Part shown: positions 32,899-41,601 of the stretch, in pieces | How positions within the stretch are numbered: the first letter of the stretch is position 1 | Layout: the number at the start of each line of letters is the position of its first letter | DNA from: an uncultured Bacteroidales bacterium | GTDB taxonomy: Bacteria > Bacteroidota > Bacteroidia > Bacteroidales > UBA4417 | Reading direction: 5' to 3' | DNA: 41,601 nt | NCBI GenBank assembly: GCA_937965665.1 | Contig: CALCJE010000103.1 | Span: 1 to 41,601 of the forward strand | Translations under genes and position numbers: made by a program | The notes under the pieces: model-generated | Database searches by the model: none | The model's input: the letters and a program-made list of their open reading frames with translations, nothing else | What the model was told of the DNA's origin: nothing

Positions 32899-34986
32899 AT
32901 GATGAACACAAAATTATTTGCGTTTTTAACAATCTTTTTAATGTTATACACGTACAACACTTCATTTGCCCAGTTTTCAACAGTCGAAAACAAGGCAAAA
33001 TCAGTGTATAGTGATACTATTGAAGCAACACATTACGACATCCATTTAACAAGTATTCATCAGACGAATAAAACCATCGAAGGTTACACAACAGTATCAC
33101 TGTTTTCTAAAACTGGTCCGTTATCCGTTATCAGGCTTGAGCTTGCCAGCCTAAAAGTGGATTCGGTTTTTATCGGCGGTAATCGTACCACAGCATTTTC
33201 GCAGATCCCGAACCAGGTAATCATTCCTTTGCCCGTACCTATCGAAAGTCGCGAAAAAATCCAGGTAACCATATATTACCACGGACATCCTTTTGTTGAT
33301 CCCAGCGGCTGGGGAGGATTTCATTTTTCGGGCGATTATGCGCTAAACCTGGGTGTAGGTTTTGACGCCATACCGCATAACCTCGGGAAAGCCTGGTTTC
33401 CCTGCATCGACGATTTCCACGACAGGGCAAATTATGATATATATCTGACAACCAGCAACAATAAAAAAGCCATCAGCGGAGGCAGGCTTATCGAAGTGCA
33501 TGATAACGGCAATAACACATCCACCTGGCATTGGCGCACAGAATATACAATACCTACATACCTGGCATCGGCAACCATCGGGAAATACGAACTTGTTGCC
33601 GATACCTTTAACGGGCAGCAATCGCGGGTACCTGTCACTATTTACTGCAGGCCATCCGATACCGCCAAAACAGCCGGCACATTTGTACACCTGCTCCGGA
33701 TACTGCAGGTTTTCGAGAAATATTTTGGTCCATATCCCTTCGAAAGGGTCGGGTTTACAGGTTCGCCGGGCGGGCTGGGCGCCATGGAACATGCTTCGAA
33801 TATAACCTATCCTTTCCGCGCCTGGACCGGCACCACCGACCAGGAATGGTGGTATGCGCACGAACTTTCGCATATGTGGTTTGGCGATAAAGTAACCTGT
33901 GCTTCGGCGGAGGATATGTGGCTTAACGAAGGCTGGGCGGTGTGGTGCGAGTCGCTGTTCCGCGAAGATATTTATGGCCGCAAGGCTTACAAGGACAACA
34001 TGCGTTCAAAACTCAAAGATGTGCTGCAATCGGCTCATATTACCGATGGCGGATATTACGCACTTTACGGCATACCACAAACATTAACCTACAGCACCAC
34101 GGTTTACCAGAAAGGCGGCCAGGTGGCGCATACGCTACGCGGATATATGGGCGACAGCTTGTTTTTCGGCGGAATAAAAGCATACCTGAACCAGTATGCC
34201 TATCAATATGCATCCACACAGGACCTGGAAAAATTCCTGGGACCATACAGCGGAATGAACCTGGGACCATTTTTCGATGCATGGGTTTACCAGCCGGGGT
34301 TCCCGCATTTTTCGGTCGATTCTGTTACAACCCGAAAGGGCAAGAACGGGTACGATGTTACTGTATTTGTGCGACAGCGGCTGTTGGGCCGAAATCAATA
34401 TGCGACTTACAACCACCTGGAAATTACCTTTATGGATAAGAAATGGCATTCAGTAACAGATACCCTTGTTTTTTCGGGCCCTGCCGGTAATAAGACTTTT
34501 CACCTTCCTTTTGTTCCGGTTACTGCTATGGCCGACCTGGATGAGAAAATCTCGGATGCCACCACCGATGAGGCAAAAACGATAACACAAGCGGGACAGG
34601 TTGAGTATCCCCAGTCGTTTTGTACTGTAATTGCTGAAAAAGTGCCCGATTCGGCATTGGTAAGAATTACCAACAACTGGATCGAAGCCGATACCGCAAA
34701 AGTCCTCGAACCCGGCCTGCAAATGATTGGCACACAATACTGGACCGTAGAAGGGATTTTCCCAAAAGGATTTTCGGCGAAAGCCAAATTTGCATACAAT
34801 AATACAGCAGGGCGCTACCCGGCCTTATCAGTAACTCCGGGCAATACACCGGTTTTGCTCTACAGGCCTGCCGCCGGCCATCGTTGGAAAGAAATTAACA
34901 GCTCAACCGAAGGATCAGGCACATTGGGGACAATTACCACAGCAAACCTGAAACCAGGCGAATACGCTTTCGGCGCCCGAAAATAA
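32899..34986 (+). CDS. M1-family aminopeptidase
   Basis: A 695-residue secreted metallopeptidase. Signal peptide in the first about 24 residues ending FAQ. GAMEH replaces the usual GAMEN. Zinc motif HELSH (His321, Glu322, His325) is followed by Glu344 in WLNEGWA, the exact HExxH-18-E spacing. The protein is longer than the catalytic core, and the C-terminal about 200 residues are beta-rich. It probably trims peptides in the periplasm or outside. Divergent from the efflux operon. Confidence 0.92.
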   Translation: MMNTKLFAFLTIFLMLYTYNTSFAQFSTVENKAKSVYSDTIEATHYDIHLTSIHQTNKTIEGYTTVSLFSKTGPLSVIRLELASLKVDSVFIGGNRTTAFSQIPNQVIIPLPVPIESREKIQVTIYYHGHPFVDPSGWGGFHFSGDYALNLGVGFDAIPHNLGKAWFPCIDDFHDRANYDIYLTTSNNKKAISGGRLIEVHDNGNNTSTWHWRTEYTIPTYLASATIGKYELVADTFNGQQSRVPVTIYCRPSDTAKTAGTFVHLLRILQVFEKYFGPYPFERVGFTGSPGGLGAMEHASNITYPFRAWTGTTDQEWWYAHELSHMWFGDKVTCASAEDMWLNEGWAVWCESLFREDIYGRKAYKDNMRSKLKDVLQSAHITDGGYYALYGIPQTLTYSTTVYQKGGQVAHTLRGYMGDSLFFGGIKAYLNQYAYQYASTQDLEKFLGPYSGMNLGPFFDAWVYQPGFPHFSVDSVTTRKGKNGYDVTVFVRQRLLGRNQYATYNHLEITFMDKKWHSVTDTLVFSGPAGNKTFHLPFVPVTAMADLDEKISDATTDEAKTITQAGQVEYPQSFCTVIAEKVPDSALVRITNNWIEADTAKVLEPGLQMIGTQYWTVEGIFPKGFSAKAKFAYNNTAGRYPALSVTPGNTPVLLYRPAAGHRWKEINSSTEGSGTLGTITTANLKPGEYAFGARK

Positions 34987-35029
34987 GAAATCGAAGGCTT
35001 TGAACGGATGAATTCAAAATAATGATGTT

Positions 35030-35716
35030 ATGGTTGAAGAATACTTTGATAAACTGGCAGCTGAATTCCAACAGCATTCAAATCCTGACATTGCTGCCGG
35101 GGCAAAAGCCTATATGCGAAACATATCGGATTTTTACGGGCTGCCTTCACCGCTGCGCCGTAAGCTGGTACAAACATTTCTACAACAGAAAGGTTACCCG
35201 ACGCACGAAAACCTGGAAGCCCTGGTACACTTTGCCTGGGAGCAGCCACAACGCGAATGGCAATACACAGCCATGGATATTACCGGTAGAATGGTTAAAA
35301 ATGCAGGCCCGGAGATGCTCGACCTGGCCGAATGGATGATCATTCACAAATCGTGGTGGGATTCCGTTGACTTTATCGCCCCGAATATTGCCGGAGCCCT
35401 GTTTAAAAAATATCCTGAAACCCGTACAAAATACATTGAAAAATGGATGGCATCGGGTAACCTTTGGCTGCAACGCTCCTGCCTGCTGCACCAGCTGAAG
35501 TATGGAAAAGAAACTGATCAGGCGCTGCTTTTCGACCTGTGCGAGCGGCTTTCGGATCATCCCGATTTCTTTATCCGCAAAGCCATTGGCTGGTCATTGC
35601 GGCAATATTCAAAATCGGCACCCGGCGCTGTGATTGAATTTGTAAAATCACATAAACTCAGCAACCTGAGCAGTAAAGAGGCGCTGAAAGTAATCAACAG
35701 GCGAAGTTCAGTTTAG
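35030..35716 (+). CDS. DNA alkylation repair protein (AlkD-like)
   Basis: A 228-residue HEAT-like repeat protein. The stretches WWDSVDFIAPNI (about residues 119-130) and FIRKAIGWSLRQYSK (about 180-194) match the AlkD family, which removes positively charged alkylated bases. The 3' end overlaps the convergent response-regulator stop by 4 bp (35713-35716). Confidence 0.9.
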   Translation: MVEEYFDKLAAEFQQHSNPDIAAGAKAYMRNISDFYGLPSPLRRKLVQTFLQQKGYPTHENLEALVHFAWEQPQREWQYTAMDITGRMVKNAGPEMLDLAEWMIIHKSWWDSVDFIAPNIAGALFKKYPETRTKYIEKWMASGNLWLQRSCLLHQLKYGKETDQALLFDLCERLSDHPDFFIRKAIGWSLRQYSKSAPGAVIEFVKSHKLSNLSSKEALKVINRRSSV

Positions 35717-36423
35717 GATGCCGATGCTTCGGTAACCAGTTTAAATCCGATACCATGAACATTAATCAGTTCAACTGAAGGATCATCTTTCAGGTATTTG
35801 CGGATTTTAGCGATATACACATCCATGCTCCGGGCATTGAAATAGCTGTCGTTTTGCCAGATGCGGTTCAGCGCAAAACTGCGTTCAACCACCTGGTTTA
35901 CGTGCTCACAAAGTATTTTCAACAGCTCAGCTTCTTTGCTGGTAAGTTTCTGATCATTGCCGTTGATATGCAAATTCTGATGGTTGTAATCGAAAACAAA
36001 ATTCCCAAGTGAAAATACTCCTTTATCGGTTTTCCCGTCGGCAACTTTAGCCGAACGCCTCAGTATAGCTTCGATGCGTGCAAGCAGTTCGTCCATGCTG
36101 AAAGGCTTGGTAAGGTAATCGTCGCCACCAGCCTGGAAACCTTTCAGTTTATCCTCTTCGAGTGATTTAGCGGTAAGAAAAAGAATAGGAATCTGGTTAT
36201 CCACTTTGCGGATATCTTTAGCCAGAGTAAATCCGTCTTTCACAGGCATCATTACATCAACAACGCAAAAATCAAAAGCTTCTTTACTGAAAACTTCCAG
36301 TGCTTCGAGCCCGTTTACACAAAGCCTCGGTGCATAACCTTTGGCTTCGAGATAAGTACGCAGAATGGTGCCAAGATTGCGGTCGTCTTCGGCAAGCAGG
36401 ATCTTTATTTTTTCGTTTTCCAT
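35713..36423 (-). CDS. OmpR-family response regulator (RprY-like)
   Basis: A 236-residue regulator: receiver domain with acidic pocket AEDD, phosphoacceptor Asp56 (VVDVMMP) and Lys106 (LTKPF), then an OmpR/PhoB winged helix. It lies 19 bp after the histidine kinase, so the two are co-transcribed. Length and partner resemble RprY of Bacteroides. Candidate targets are the TTAACG/CGTTAA sites upstream of the tandem RNA genes, but this is only a guess. Confidence 0.92.
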   Translation of the reverse strand: MENEKIKILLAEDDRNLGTILRTYLEAKGYAPRLCVNGLEALEVFSKEAFDFCVVDVMMPVKDGFTLAKDIRKVDNQIPILFLTAKSLEEDKLKGFQAGGDDYLTKPFSMDELLARIEAILRRSAKVADGKTDKGVFSLGNFVFDYNHQNLHINGNDQKLTSKEAELLKILCEHVNQVVERSFALNRIWQNDSYFNARSMDVYIAKIRKYLKDDPSVELINVHGIGFKLVTEASAS

Positions 36424-36442
36424 GTCGGGAAATATTATCGGG

Positions 36443-38059
36443 TTAATTACCGGTTAATAATTGATTCAGGTATTTTAAACTGAATAACGCCCTGGTGTTT
36501 TCAGGGGTATTCTGATCTGGAATTACAAAGGGTAAAAACAAGGTAAATGTACTACCTTTTCCGGGTTCGCTTTCAACAGAAATGGACCCGCCGTGTTTTT
36601 CTACGATAAATTTCACATAGCTGAGCCCCAGCCCGAATCCTTTCACGTTATGCACATCGCCGGTAGGAACCCGGTACAGCTTTTCGAAAATGCGTTTCAG
36701 GTTGGCTTTGGTTATACCCATGCCTTTGTCGTGAATGCTGATATAAATCCCGTTTTCGGCATCCTCAGTCGAAACCATAATTTGTGGCTTACGGGGCGAA
36801 TATTTATTGGCATTGTCGAGCAGGTTAAAAATCACATTCGAGAGGTGGACCTTATCTGCTTTTATCATGGCATGTTCGGCCTTAAAGGACTCGGTGATAA
36901 CACCGTCGCGGATCTCAATCTGAATGGCAATTTTATGAATCGCATCAGCAATAAGCTTATGCATATCAATGGTTTCGGGACGCAGGTGCAGGTTCCCTTT
37001 CTCAAGAATGGCGGTTTGCAGTATTTTTTCAGCCATTTCGCCCAGGCGGTGATTCTCGTCGCTGATAATATGAATATAATCGTCGTACATCTCGTTGGTA
37101 TGCGGAATATCTTTGTCCGAAAGCGCCTGGCAGGCTAGTGAAATGGTCGATATCGGGGTCTTGAACTCGTGGGTCATATTGTTGATGAAGTCATTCTTGA
37201 GTTCTGATAATTTCCGTTGCCTGATGATGGTGAACACCGAATAGCTGAATGCTGCAATGATTACCAGTACCAGTATCATGGATACCAGCATCATCAGCCA
37301 GAGACTCTGCAGGTTGTACAGCGATTGTTTCGGGAAGTAGATAAGCAGGAAATCGCGGGTCGAAATGGTACCCCCCGAAAACAGGGGAAATGAGAATCCT
37401 TTAAACAAAAGCTGGTCGTGGTATTTGCCCGTTTTTTCGAGTACCACTTTATTGCGGTCGGGGCTAAAAACGCCAAATTCATATTCGATATTAATCCCTT
37501 TCGACGCAAACTCCTGTTTAAGCAGGGTATCAATAAGGCCTACGGAAATTTTCTGTTCAATACTTTTGTTTGTTTCTTCGCCCAGGGCCTGGTTCATCAC
37601 GTAATTAAGCATGATTTGCTTACGAACAGCAGCGCCTTCCGAAAAATTTTGAGAGATGCTGGCAGGCAGGTTCCCTGAATCGGGCATTCCATCACCTGAA
37701 GTGGTATTTGCAGGATTGTTCATACCTACCGAAGCGCCTTCACCCGGTTGCTTTATCATTTCAATGCGATCGCCAGGTTGGGTATCGGCAAGTTGTTCCG
37801 ACTGCATTTTAAACTGCTGCAGTATGGAGTCCTGGGCCAGCAGTTGAATGGAACCGGTGGTTGTACGTCGTGAAAATTCGATGGTTTCGAGCTTTAGCAA
37901 GGCACTGTTCACAGCATCGTCGATACTGCGGCGAAAATTTGCCTCCCTCAGCTGCATCGAGTTGCGGATCCAGTAAACCTGTATCCCTATAAATACAGCC
38001 ATTGCGACTGACATGATAACAATCAATAATCCTAATAATTGCTTTTTCACCCGGTACAA
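36443..38059 (-). CDS. Sensor histidine kinase (RprX-like)
   Basis: An about 538-residue kinase with membrane segments near residues 7-29 and 254-276 bracketing a periplasmic sensor domain. Phospho-acceptor His297 is in NNMTHEFKTPIS. The N box (NLLDNANKYS) and G boxes (GFGLGLSYVK; GKGSTF) are intact. No ATG is available at the N-terminus: TTG 38059 or GTG 38050 are the possible starts. Promoter-like boxes TAGTTTTG (38154-38161) and TAAATTTG (38208-38215) lie upstream. Confidence 0.92.
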   Translation of the reverse strand: MYRVKKQLLGLLIVIMSVAMAVFIGIQVYWIRNSMQLREANFRRSIDDAVNSALLKLETIEFSRRTTTGSIQLLAQDSILQQFKMQSEQLADTQPGDRIEMIKQPGEGASVGMNNPANTTSGDGMPDSGNLPASISQNFSEGAAVRKQIMLNYVMNQALGEETNKSIEQKISVGLIDTLLKQEFASKGINIEYEFGVFSPDRNKVVLEKTGKYHDQLLFKGFSFPLFSGGTISTRDFLLIYFPKQSLYNLQSLWLMMLVSMILVLVIIAAFSYSVFTIIRQRKLSELKNDFINNMTHEFKTPISTISLACQALSDKDIPHTNEMYDDYIHIISDENHRLGEMAEKILQTAILEKGNLHLRPETIDMHKLIADAIHKIAIQIEIRDGVITESFKAEHAMIKADKVHLSNVIFNLLDNANKYSPRKPQIMVSTEDAENGIYISIHDKGMGITKANLKRIFEKLYRVPTGDVHNVKGFGLGLSYVKFIVEKHGGSISVESEPGKGSTFTLFLPFVIPDQNTPENTRALFSLKYLNQLLTGN

Positions 38060-38153
38060 ATAGTTAAGTAATTCATTTTCCTGTTTCCTGAAACAAACCA
38101 GCCTTTAAAATAAAATCTGCTTTTCAGCATCATCCTGATATTTCCCGATCGGT

Positions 38154-38161
38154 CAAAACTA
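38154..38161 (-). promoter_or_regulatory. Promoter -7 box for the sensor kinase operon
   Basis: TAGTTTTG on the minus strand, about 95 nt before the start. A second match, TAAATTTG, lies at 38208-38215. Confidence 0.5.
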
Positions 38162-38243
38162 CGGAAAACCACTGAATAACTTCATTCGCTTTCGGAAACA
38201 GGTAGTGCAAATTTATGGCGCCTGGCAATCACTTATGTGTTTG

Positions 38244-38309
38244 GTTAACATTATTTAACGTTCTTTTACTTTCGTTAACAACTGGCTTGCCAAACCGGTA
38301 GTATTTTTG
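38244..38309 (+). promoter_or_regulatory. Promoter and operator of ncRNA gene 1
   Basis: GTTAACA (38244-38250), TTAACG (38255-38260) and CGTTAA (38273-38278) precede the -7 box TATTTTTG (38302-38309). The same arrangement, with the same spacing, recurs 256 bp downstream. Confidence 0.7.
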
Positions 38310-38313
38310 TATC

Positions 38314-38422
38314 GGTTAGTTGAACAAAAGGTTATTGTGTAATCTTTGCCGGCAACAAAGATTAAATGCATTACTGGTTTGTTGTTTGTTTGGGAAAATG
38401 CGGCTTTCGGGCCGCATTTTTT
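38314..38422 (+). ncRNA. Tandem small RNA, copy 1
   Basis: About 109 nt from just after the promoter to an intrinsic terminator. An inner hairpin AATCTTTG/CAAAGATT (38341-38362) lies inside a larger stem in which AACAAA (5' side) can pair with TTTGTT (3' side). A U/G-rich stretch, GTTTGTTGTTTGTTTGGG, follows. The terminator is AAAATGCGGC/GCCGCATTTT (38395-38420). No reading frame is shared with copy 2. The family is not recognised. Confidence 0.75.
38395..38422 (+). terminator. Terminator of ncRNA gene 1
   Basis: 10-bp stem AAAATGCGGC/GCCGCATTTT, six-nt loop, then a T-run. Confidence 0.85.
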
Positions 38423-38500
38423 ATTTGAGAAACTATTTCAAAAAATATCATTGCACAGCCAATCATCAAACATAATTACTGACCTGATTCATATGGTCAC

Positions 38501-38565
38501 TTAACATATTTTAACGTTCTTTAAATTTCGTTAACAATCATCTTGACAATGCCATACTATCTTTG
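38501..38565 (+). promoter_or_regulatory. Promoter and operator of ncRNA gene 2
   Basis: TTAACA (38501-38506), TTAACG (38511-38516) and CGTTAA (38529-38534), then -7 box TATCTTTG (38558-38565). Same layout as gene 1, offset 256 bp. Confidence 0.7.
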
Positions 38566-38569
38566 TATC

Positions 38570-38684
38570 GGTTAATTGAACAAAAAGTTATTTATTACAC
38601 CTCCGGTTGAGTACGGAGCTAATTTTCATAACTGGTTTTGTTGTTTGTTTGGGAAAAATGCGGCTCAACAGGGTCGCATTTTTT
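38570..38684 (+). ncRNA. Tandem small RNA, copy 2
   Basis: About 115 nt. The 5' part and the U/G-rich 3' part match copy 1, but the inner hairpin is replaced by CTCCG/CGGAG. Outer pairing is AACAAAA with TTTTGTT and AGTTAT with ATAACT. It ends in terminator AAAAATGCG/CGCATTTTT. Conserved ends around a changed hairpin indicate a structured RNA family. Confidence 0.75.
38654..38684 (+). terminator. Terminator of ncRNA gene 2
   Basis: 9-bp stem AAAAATGCG/CGCATTTTT followed by a T-rich stretch. Confidence 0.8.
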
Positions 38685-38828
38685 ATTTATACCCCGAAAA
38701 CAGCAACCATAATTACAACAAGGGCTTCAGCTATTTGTTAAATTACCATTAACAGTATGAACTGCCGGCTTTTTTTCGTAATTTTATACTCTGTAAGCAT
38801 ACAGCTGCATTCGTAAAAGCAAGCAAAA

Positions 38829-40181
38829 ATGATCCATCTTCAATTCCAGTATAAATATGTTTTGGGATTCCTTTCGGAAGAAGAAATTCATTTGATGCAG
38901 GATGAAGTTGATATAGCCCACAGCCTGCTGGTTGAAAAAGCGGGCAAAGGAAACAAGTTTTTGGGTTGGCTCGACCTGCCTGTTCATACCGATGAGGCAT
39001 TACTGAGCCGGATAGAAGCGGATGCAAAAAAACTCCGCGAAAAAGCTGAAATCATAGTAGTAATAGGGATTGGGGGTTCATACCTGGGAGCCCGTGCAAT
39101 TATTGAAGCACTATCTTCGCCATTCAAAGCTTTTGATACCGAAGTTAATAATCCCATGCTTGTGTTTGCAGGAAATAGCCTGGGCCAGGATTATCATGCC
39201 GAATTGCTTCGCCTGCTCGATAAAAAAGAATATGCCTTGCTGGTAATTTCGAAATCGGGAACTACCACTGAACCAGCTATTGCCTTCAGGATTTTAAAGA
39301 ATCATATCGAAAAAAAGTACGGCGTTGCAGGAGCCGCTGATCGTATCATTGTCATTACTGATGGATCGAAAGGAGCGCTGAAAAGCATATCCGAAAAACA
39401 GGGTTATAAAACGTATGAAATCCCAGATGATGTAGGAGGCAGATACTCTGTACTTACACCTGTAGGATTGTTACCTGTAGCCGCAGCCGGTTACGACATC
39501 AGGCAACTGATACAGGGTGCTGCCGAAATGCGTAAGGCATGTATCGAAACTCCATTGCTGGCCGATAACCCGGCCGCCAGTTATGCTGCAATACGGGCAT
39601 TGCTCTACCGCATGGGAAAACAGGTCGAAATACTGGTAAATTACGAACCTTCGCTGCATTATTTCACCGAATGGTGGAAACAACTTTACGGCGAAAGCGA
39701 AGGAAAAGAATATGAAGGATTGTTCCCTGCAGGTGTTGATTTTACCGGCGACCTGCATTCTATGGGCCAGTATATACAGCAAGGGCAGCGTATCCTTTTC
39801 GAAACAGTAATACATATCCAGAAAACACGGCACCTGCTATCGGTTCCAACTGATGAATCGAACCTCGACAACCTGAATTACCTGGCTGGAAAAACGCTTC
39901 AGGAAGTAAATGATATGGCGGCGCTGGGTACAACCCTGGCACATACCGACGGTGAAGTTCCAAACCTCGATATCCTGCTTCCGGCCCTGGATGAACGTTC
40001 GCTGGGCGAACTGATGTACTTTTTTGAGTTTGCCTGCGGGCTCAGCGGTTACCTGTCGGGGATAAATCCTTTTAACCAGCCAGGTGTTGAAGCTTATAAA
40101 AACAATATGTTTGCATTGCTTGGAAAACCAGGATTCGAACAGGAAACGGACAACATCAGGGCACGGGTAAATGAAGAATAG
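38829..40181 (+). CDS. pgi: Glucose-6-phosphate isomerase
   Basis: A 450-residue protein matching the short bacterial Pgi type. Visible signatures: VVIGIGGSYLGARAI (about 78-92), SKSGTTTEPA (sugar-phosphate binding), GGRYSVLTPVG, GKEYEGLFPAGVDF with the catalytic Glu region, and an ENxxFNQPGVE-type ending (SGINPFNQPGVEAYK). It interconverts glucose-6-phosphate and fructose-6-phosphate in glycolysis. It lies downstream of the tandem RNA genes. Confidence 0.96.
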   Translation: MIHLQFQYKYVLGFLSEEEIHLMQDEVDIAHSLLVEKAGKGNKFLGWLDLPVHTDEALLSRIEADAKKLREKAEIIVVIGIGGSYLGARAIIEALSSPFKAFDTEVNNPMLVFAGNSLGQDYHAELLRLLDKKEYALLVISKSGTTTEPAIAFRILKNHIEKKYGVAGAADRIIVITDGSKGALKSISEKQGYKTYEIPDDVGGRYSVLTPVGLLPVAAAGYDIRQLIQGAAEMRKACIETPLLADNPAASYAAIRALLYRMGKQVEILVNYEPSLHYFTEWWKQLYGESEGKEYEGLFPAGVDFTGDLHSMGQYIQQGQRILFETVIHIQKTRHLLSVPTDESNLDNLNYLAGKTLQEVNDMAALGTTLAHTDGEVPNLDILLPALDERSLGELMYFFEFACGLSGYLSGINPFNQPGVEAYKNNMFALLGKPGFEQETDNIRARVNEE

Positions 40182-40306
40182 AGATGTGAAAGATCAGAAA
40201 ATGAAGAAAGGGGAGAGGCAGAACAGACTAAAACCAGCGTTCTTTTGTGTACATTTAGCCTAACATGAGGTACATGCATCATCTTAACCATTAAAATACG
40301 GATGTT

Positions 40307-41008
40307 ATGGAAAACAGGCTTTTCGATTACATGAACAGGCGACTTTCGGGTGAAGTGATCCCTGAAATTTCGAAAAAAGAACCCGGGCCGGTTATCACCA
40401 TATCGAGACAAACCGGTTGCGGTGCCAGGGGTATTGCCTTTGCCATATGCCAGGAGCTGAACAAACGAAAACCCGCTGGGAAAAACGAAAACCAGTGGCG
40501 GTTTATCAGCCGCGAAATTTTGCAGGATTCAGCCGAAAAACTGAACCTTGATCCTGTGGCACTACAACACGTGGTTAATGATAAGGATCGTGGTATCATG
40601 GACCAGATTGTTGGGGCTCTTTCAACACATGCTTTCAAAAGCGATCAGAAAATACTTAAAACGGTTCACGATGTCATCAGGCAGTTTGGGCATAGCGGCA
40701 AAGTTGTTATCATAGGCAGGGGAGGAGCCAGTATTTGCAGCGACATCAAACAATCCATCCATATCAGGTTGGTGGCTCCTGAAGATTGGCGCATAGCCGA
40801 AATAGCACGGCGGCTCGATTATAACAAAACCTACGCCACTGATTATGTCCACAAACGGGATGCCGAACGGGAACTATTGATCACCAGGCTCCTGGGGAAA
40901 AAGCCCGATAGCCTGGCTTTTGATCTCGAAATTAACCGCAGCCGGTTTACCGATGCCCAGATTGCTGAAATGATCATACAACTGGCCATCATTAAAGGAA
41001 TAATTTAA
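40307..41008 (+). CDS. Cytidylate kinase-like family protein
   Basis: A 233-residue P-loop-type protein. The N-terminal ITISRQTGCGARGIAFAICQEL resembles the cytidylate_kin2 group, where the Walker A is altered (TGCGARG instead of GxxGxGK[ST]). RDAERELLITRLLG is the lid-like region. Probable nucleotide kinase, but the substrate is unknown. The next gene follows 9 bp later. Confidence 0.85.
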   Translation: MENRLFDYMNRRLSGEVIPEISKKEPGPVITISRQTGCGARGIAFAICQELNKRKPAGKNENQWRFISREILQDSAEKLNLDPVALQHVVNDKDRGIMDQIVGALSTHAFKSDQKILKTVHDVIRQFGHSGKVVIIGRGGASICSDIKQSIHIRLVAPEDWRIAEIARRLDYNKTYATDYVHKRDAERELLITRLLGKKPDSLAFDLEINRSRFTDAQIAEMIIQLAIIKGII

Positions 41009-41017
41009 ATCAACTAA

Positions 41018-41601
41018 TTGAAACCGCTCTTGGAACTTAACGGGCACTCCGAAAATACAATTCTCACCCTGAACGAACTCAGTATCGCTTTCAGCCACGA
41101 AGGAAAAGAAAACCTTGCCGTCGACCAGATTTCTTTCAGCCTGCAACGCGGGAGCACACTCGGCATTGTAGGCGAATCGGGTTCGGGAAAATCAGTTACT
41201 TCTCTTGCTATTATGGGCCTGGTTCCCAAACCTGCCGGTAAGATAACCGGTGGTTCCATCATTTTTCACAGCACCAATGGCGAAAAAACTGACTTGCTTC
41301 TTCTTCCTGAAAAGGAAATGAGGCTGTGGCGGGGCAAGCGTATTGCCATGATTTTCCAGGAACCCATGACCTCGCTCAACCCCTCAGCCCGATGCGGAAA
41401 GCAGGTGATGGAAAACATACTGCAACACGAAAAAGTAACACGTTCGGAAGCCCGGCAGCGCACACTCAATCTATTCCACGAGGTAATGCTGCCCGATCCG
41501 GAAGCCACTTTTAACGCTTACCCGCACCAGGTTTCGGGCGGGCAAAAACAGCGGGTAATGATCGCCATGGCGCTGGCTTGCAATCCCGATATACTGATTG
41601 C
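41018..41601 (+). CDS. Peptide-type ABC transporter ATPase, N-terminal part
   Basis: 194 codons to the right edge. Walker A is GESGSGKS (about residues 53-60), the Q-loop MIFQEPMTSLNP, the signature VSGGQKQRVMIAMAL, and the beginning of Walker B. This pattern is typical of DppD/OppD and GsiA-type ATPases that power oligopeptide import or related transporters. TTG 41018 directly follows an in-frame stop and no ATG is near, so TTG is the probable start. The C-terminus is outside the window. Confidence 0.9.
   Translation, partial: MKPLLELNGHSENTILTLNELSIAFSHEGKENLAVDQISFSLQRGSTLGIVGESGSGKSVTSLAIMGLVPKPAGKITGGSIIFHSTNGEKTDLLLLPEKEMRLWRGKRIAMIFQEPMTSLNPSARCGKQVMENILQHEKVTRSEARQRTLNLFHEVMLPDPEATFNAYPHQVSGGQKQRVMIAMALACNPDILI

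Noticed and set aside
38749..39027. 92-codon minus-strand frame over the pgi start
   Set aside because: It overlaps the conserved pgi N-terminus and has no recognisable product.

Overview
The window is a piece of a Bacteroidota chromosome, probably class Bacteroidia. The evidence is the many promoters with the phylum-specific -7 box TAnnTTTG, a DUF4175 membrane protein, an M13 lipoprotein peptidase, a glutaminyl-tRNA synthetase with its tRNA alongside, and a two-component pair resembling RprX/RprY. Both flanks are ordinary housekeeping DNA. The middle is an integrated element that looks more AT-rich by eye.

Left flank (1-10447): a large DUF4175 protein running off the left edge, gltX, an M13 peptidase, tRNA-Gln, glnS, folB, a small Cys_rich_CWC protein and tRNA-Cys. 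Right flank (25520-41601): a thiolase / 3-hydroxyacyl-CoA dehydrogenase / crotonase operon for short-chain acyl-CoA conversion, tsaB, an efflux pair (HlyD-type adaptor plus a TolC-family protein broken by an in-frame stop), an M1 peptidase, an AlkD-like protein, an OmpR-type response regulator with its histidine kinase, two tandem non-coding RNA genes, pgi, a cytidylate-kinase-like protein and the start of a peptide-type ABC ATPase.

Middle (10431-25519): a ~15.1 kb element integrated into the 3' end of tRNA-Cys, bounded by 15-bp identical att cores. It carries a tyrosine integrase at the left end, a HicAB toxin-antitoxin pair, a lone tape-measure-like protein, a toprim primase and a P-loop helicase with an iteron-like array between them, a leftward operon of ten small genes headed by an excisionase-like HTH protein, a divergent XRE-type regulator, and dinD. 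I found no capsid, portal, terminase, other recognisable tail gene or relaxase, so a phage-satellite-like element fits better than a prophage or conjugative element. That is an inference.

The most unusual points are: (1) the XRE regulator contains a peptide that closely resembles the RuvC-I motif of Cas9; (2) dinD contains two abutting perfect palindromes of 28 and 22 bp inside its coding sequence; (3) ten TGTAAAC/GTTTACA heptamers form an iteron-like, overall inverted array between primase and helicase; (4) a tape-measure-like gene stands without other recognised tail genes; (5) two tandem paralogous ncRNA genes with matching promoters, operators and terminators lie next to the RprXY-like pair; (6) two families of small proteins occur in triplicate in one operon; (7) three 118-bp non-coding tandem repeats each contain a variable segment.
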